A DNA stretch of 64,000 nucleotides from Monoplex corrugatus (Eukaryota > Mollusca > Gastropoda > Littorinimorpha > Ranellidae), in NCBI GenBank assembly GCA_030674185.1, contig CM060307.1, positions 74,381,135 to 74,445,134 on the forward strand, in the 5' to 3' direction. Position 1 is the stretch's first letter, and every line of letters starts with the position of its first letter. A program made the translations under genes and the position numbers. This document shows positions 63,905 through 64,000 of the stretch, piece after piece. The notes beneath the pieces were generated by a model. The model saw only the letters and a list, made by a program, of their open reading frames with translations. It was not told where the DNA came from and made no database searches.

Positions 63905-64000
63905 CCTCTTCTTCTTCTTCTTCTTTTTTTTTTTTTCTTTAAACATCCACCATCATCATTTTGATGGTTCTGATGTGTATAGAACTGTGAGTTTCCACTA
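63905..64000 (-). mobile_element. 3' end of a Jockey/CR1-group LINE running off the window
   Basis: On the - strand, AGTTCTATACACATCAGAAC and CAAAATGATGATGGTGGATG match 23778-23820 almost exactly, then an A-rich and (GAA)n tail at 63904-63935. The rest of the element lies beyond the window. Confidence 0.75.

Overview
The window looks like nuclear DNA of a marine lophotrochozoan animal, most likely a mollusc and possibly a gastropod. The species is inferred, not shown. The evidence is split genes with GT-AG introns, very dense CA/GT, CT and TA microsatellites, many tRNA-derived SINEs, several invertebrate-type non-LTR retrotransposons, and a serotonin receptor with an invertebrate-style long N-terminus. 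There is no prokaryotic operon structure, CRISPR array or phage.

Two host genes can be supported. (1) On the + strand, 9974-11206 is an intronless coding region for a 410-residue class A GPCR of the biogenic-amine group, closest to 5-HT4 serotonin receptors. The same frame stays open for 85 more codons after its UGA stop (11207-11464). (2) On the - strand, 56510 down to 25578, a complete coding sequence can be assembled from 14 exons with consistent GT-AG borders and phases. It gives a 682-residue PUF60 (poly-U-binding splicing factor / FIR / Half-pint) with two RRMs, an Ala/Gln/Pro-rich linker and a C-terminal U2AF-homology motif.

The rest is mobile and simple-sequence DNA. Region 0-9 kb: a tandem array, SINEs, two MITEs, RTE and CR1/L2-type LINE relics and microsatellites. 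Region 9-13 kb: the receptor followed by about 1.4 kb rich in CA repeats. Region 13-20 kb: a TTAA-type MITE inside a tandem duplication, a mariner-derived MITE inside a TA repeat, SINEs, and a purine-only GAA tract. Region 20.8-24 kb: degraded copies of an R2/HERO-like LINE and a Jockey/CR1-group LINE. Region 25.5-56.5 kb: PUF60, whose introns hold a DNA transposon with 14-bp terminal repeats and a 6-bp target duplication, an RTE-type LINE with a 12-bp target duplication, a second TTAA-type element, SINEs and a minisatellite. Region 56.8-63.1 kb: a nearly full-length R2/HERO-like LINE starting a few hundred bases upstream of PUF60 coding exon 1, then a frameshifted Jockey/CR1-group LINE. The last 95 bases are the 3' end of a further LINE on the - strand.

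The most unusual signal is the 3' untranslated region of the HERO-like element. Both copies in the window (60.26-60.52 kb and 22.1-22.42 kb) carry, at the same place after the ORF, a tRNA-like block with pol III box A/B sequences and then a shared tail with a conserved small hairpin. The tRNA-like blocks themselves differ between the copies. This is the layout expected of a LINE that could give rise to, or trade parts with, tRNA-derived SINEs.
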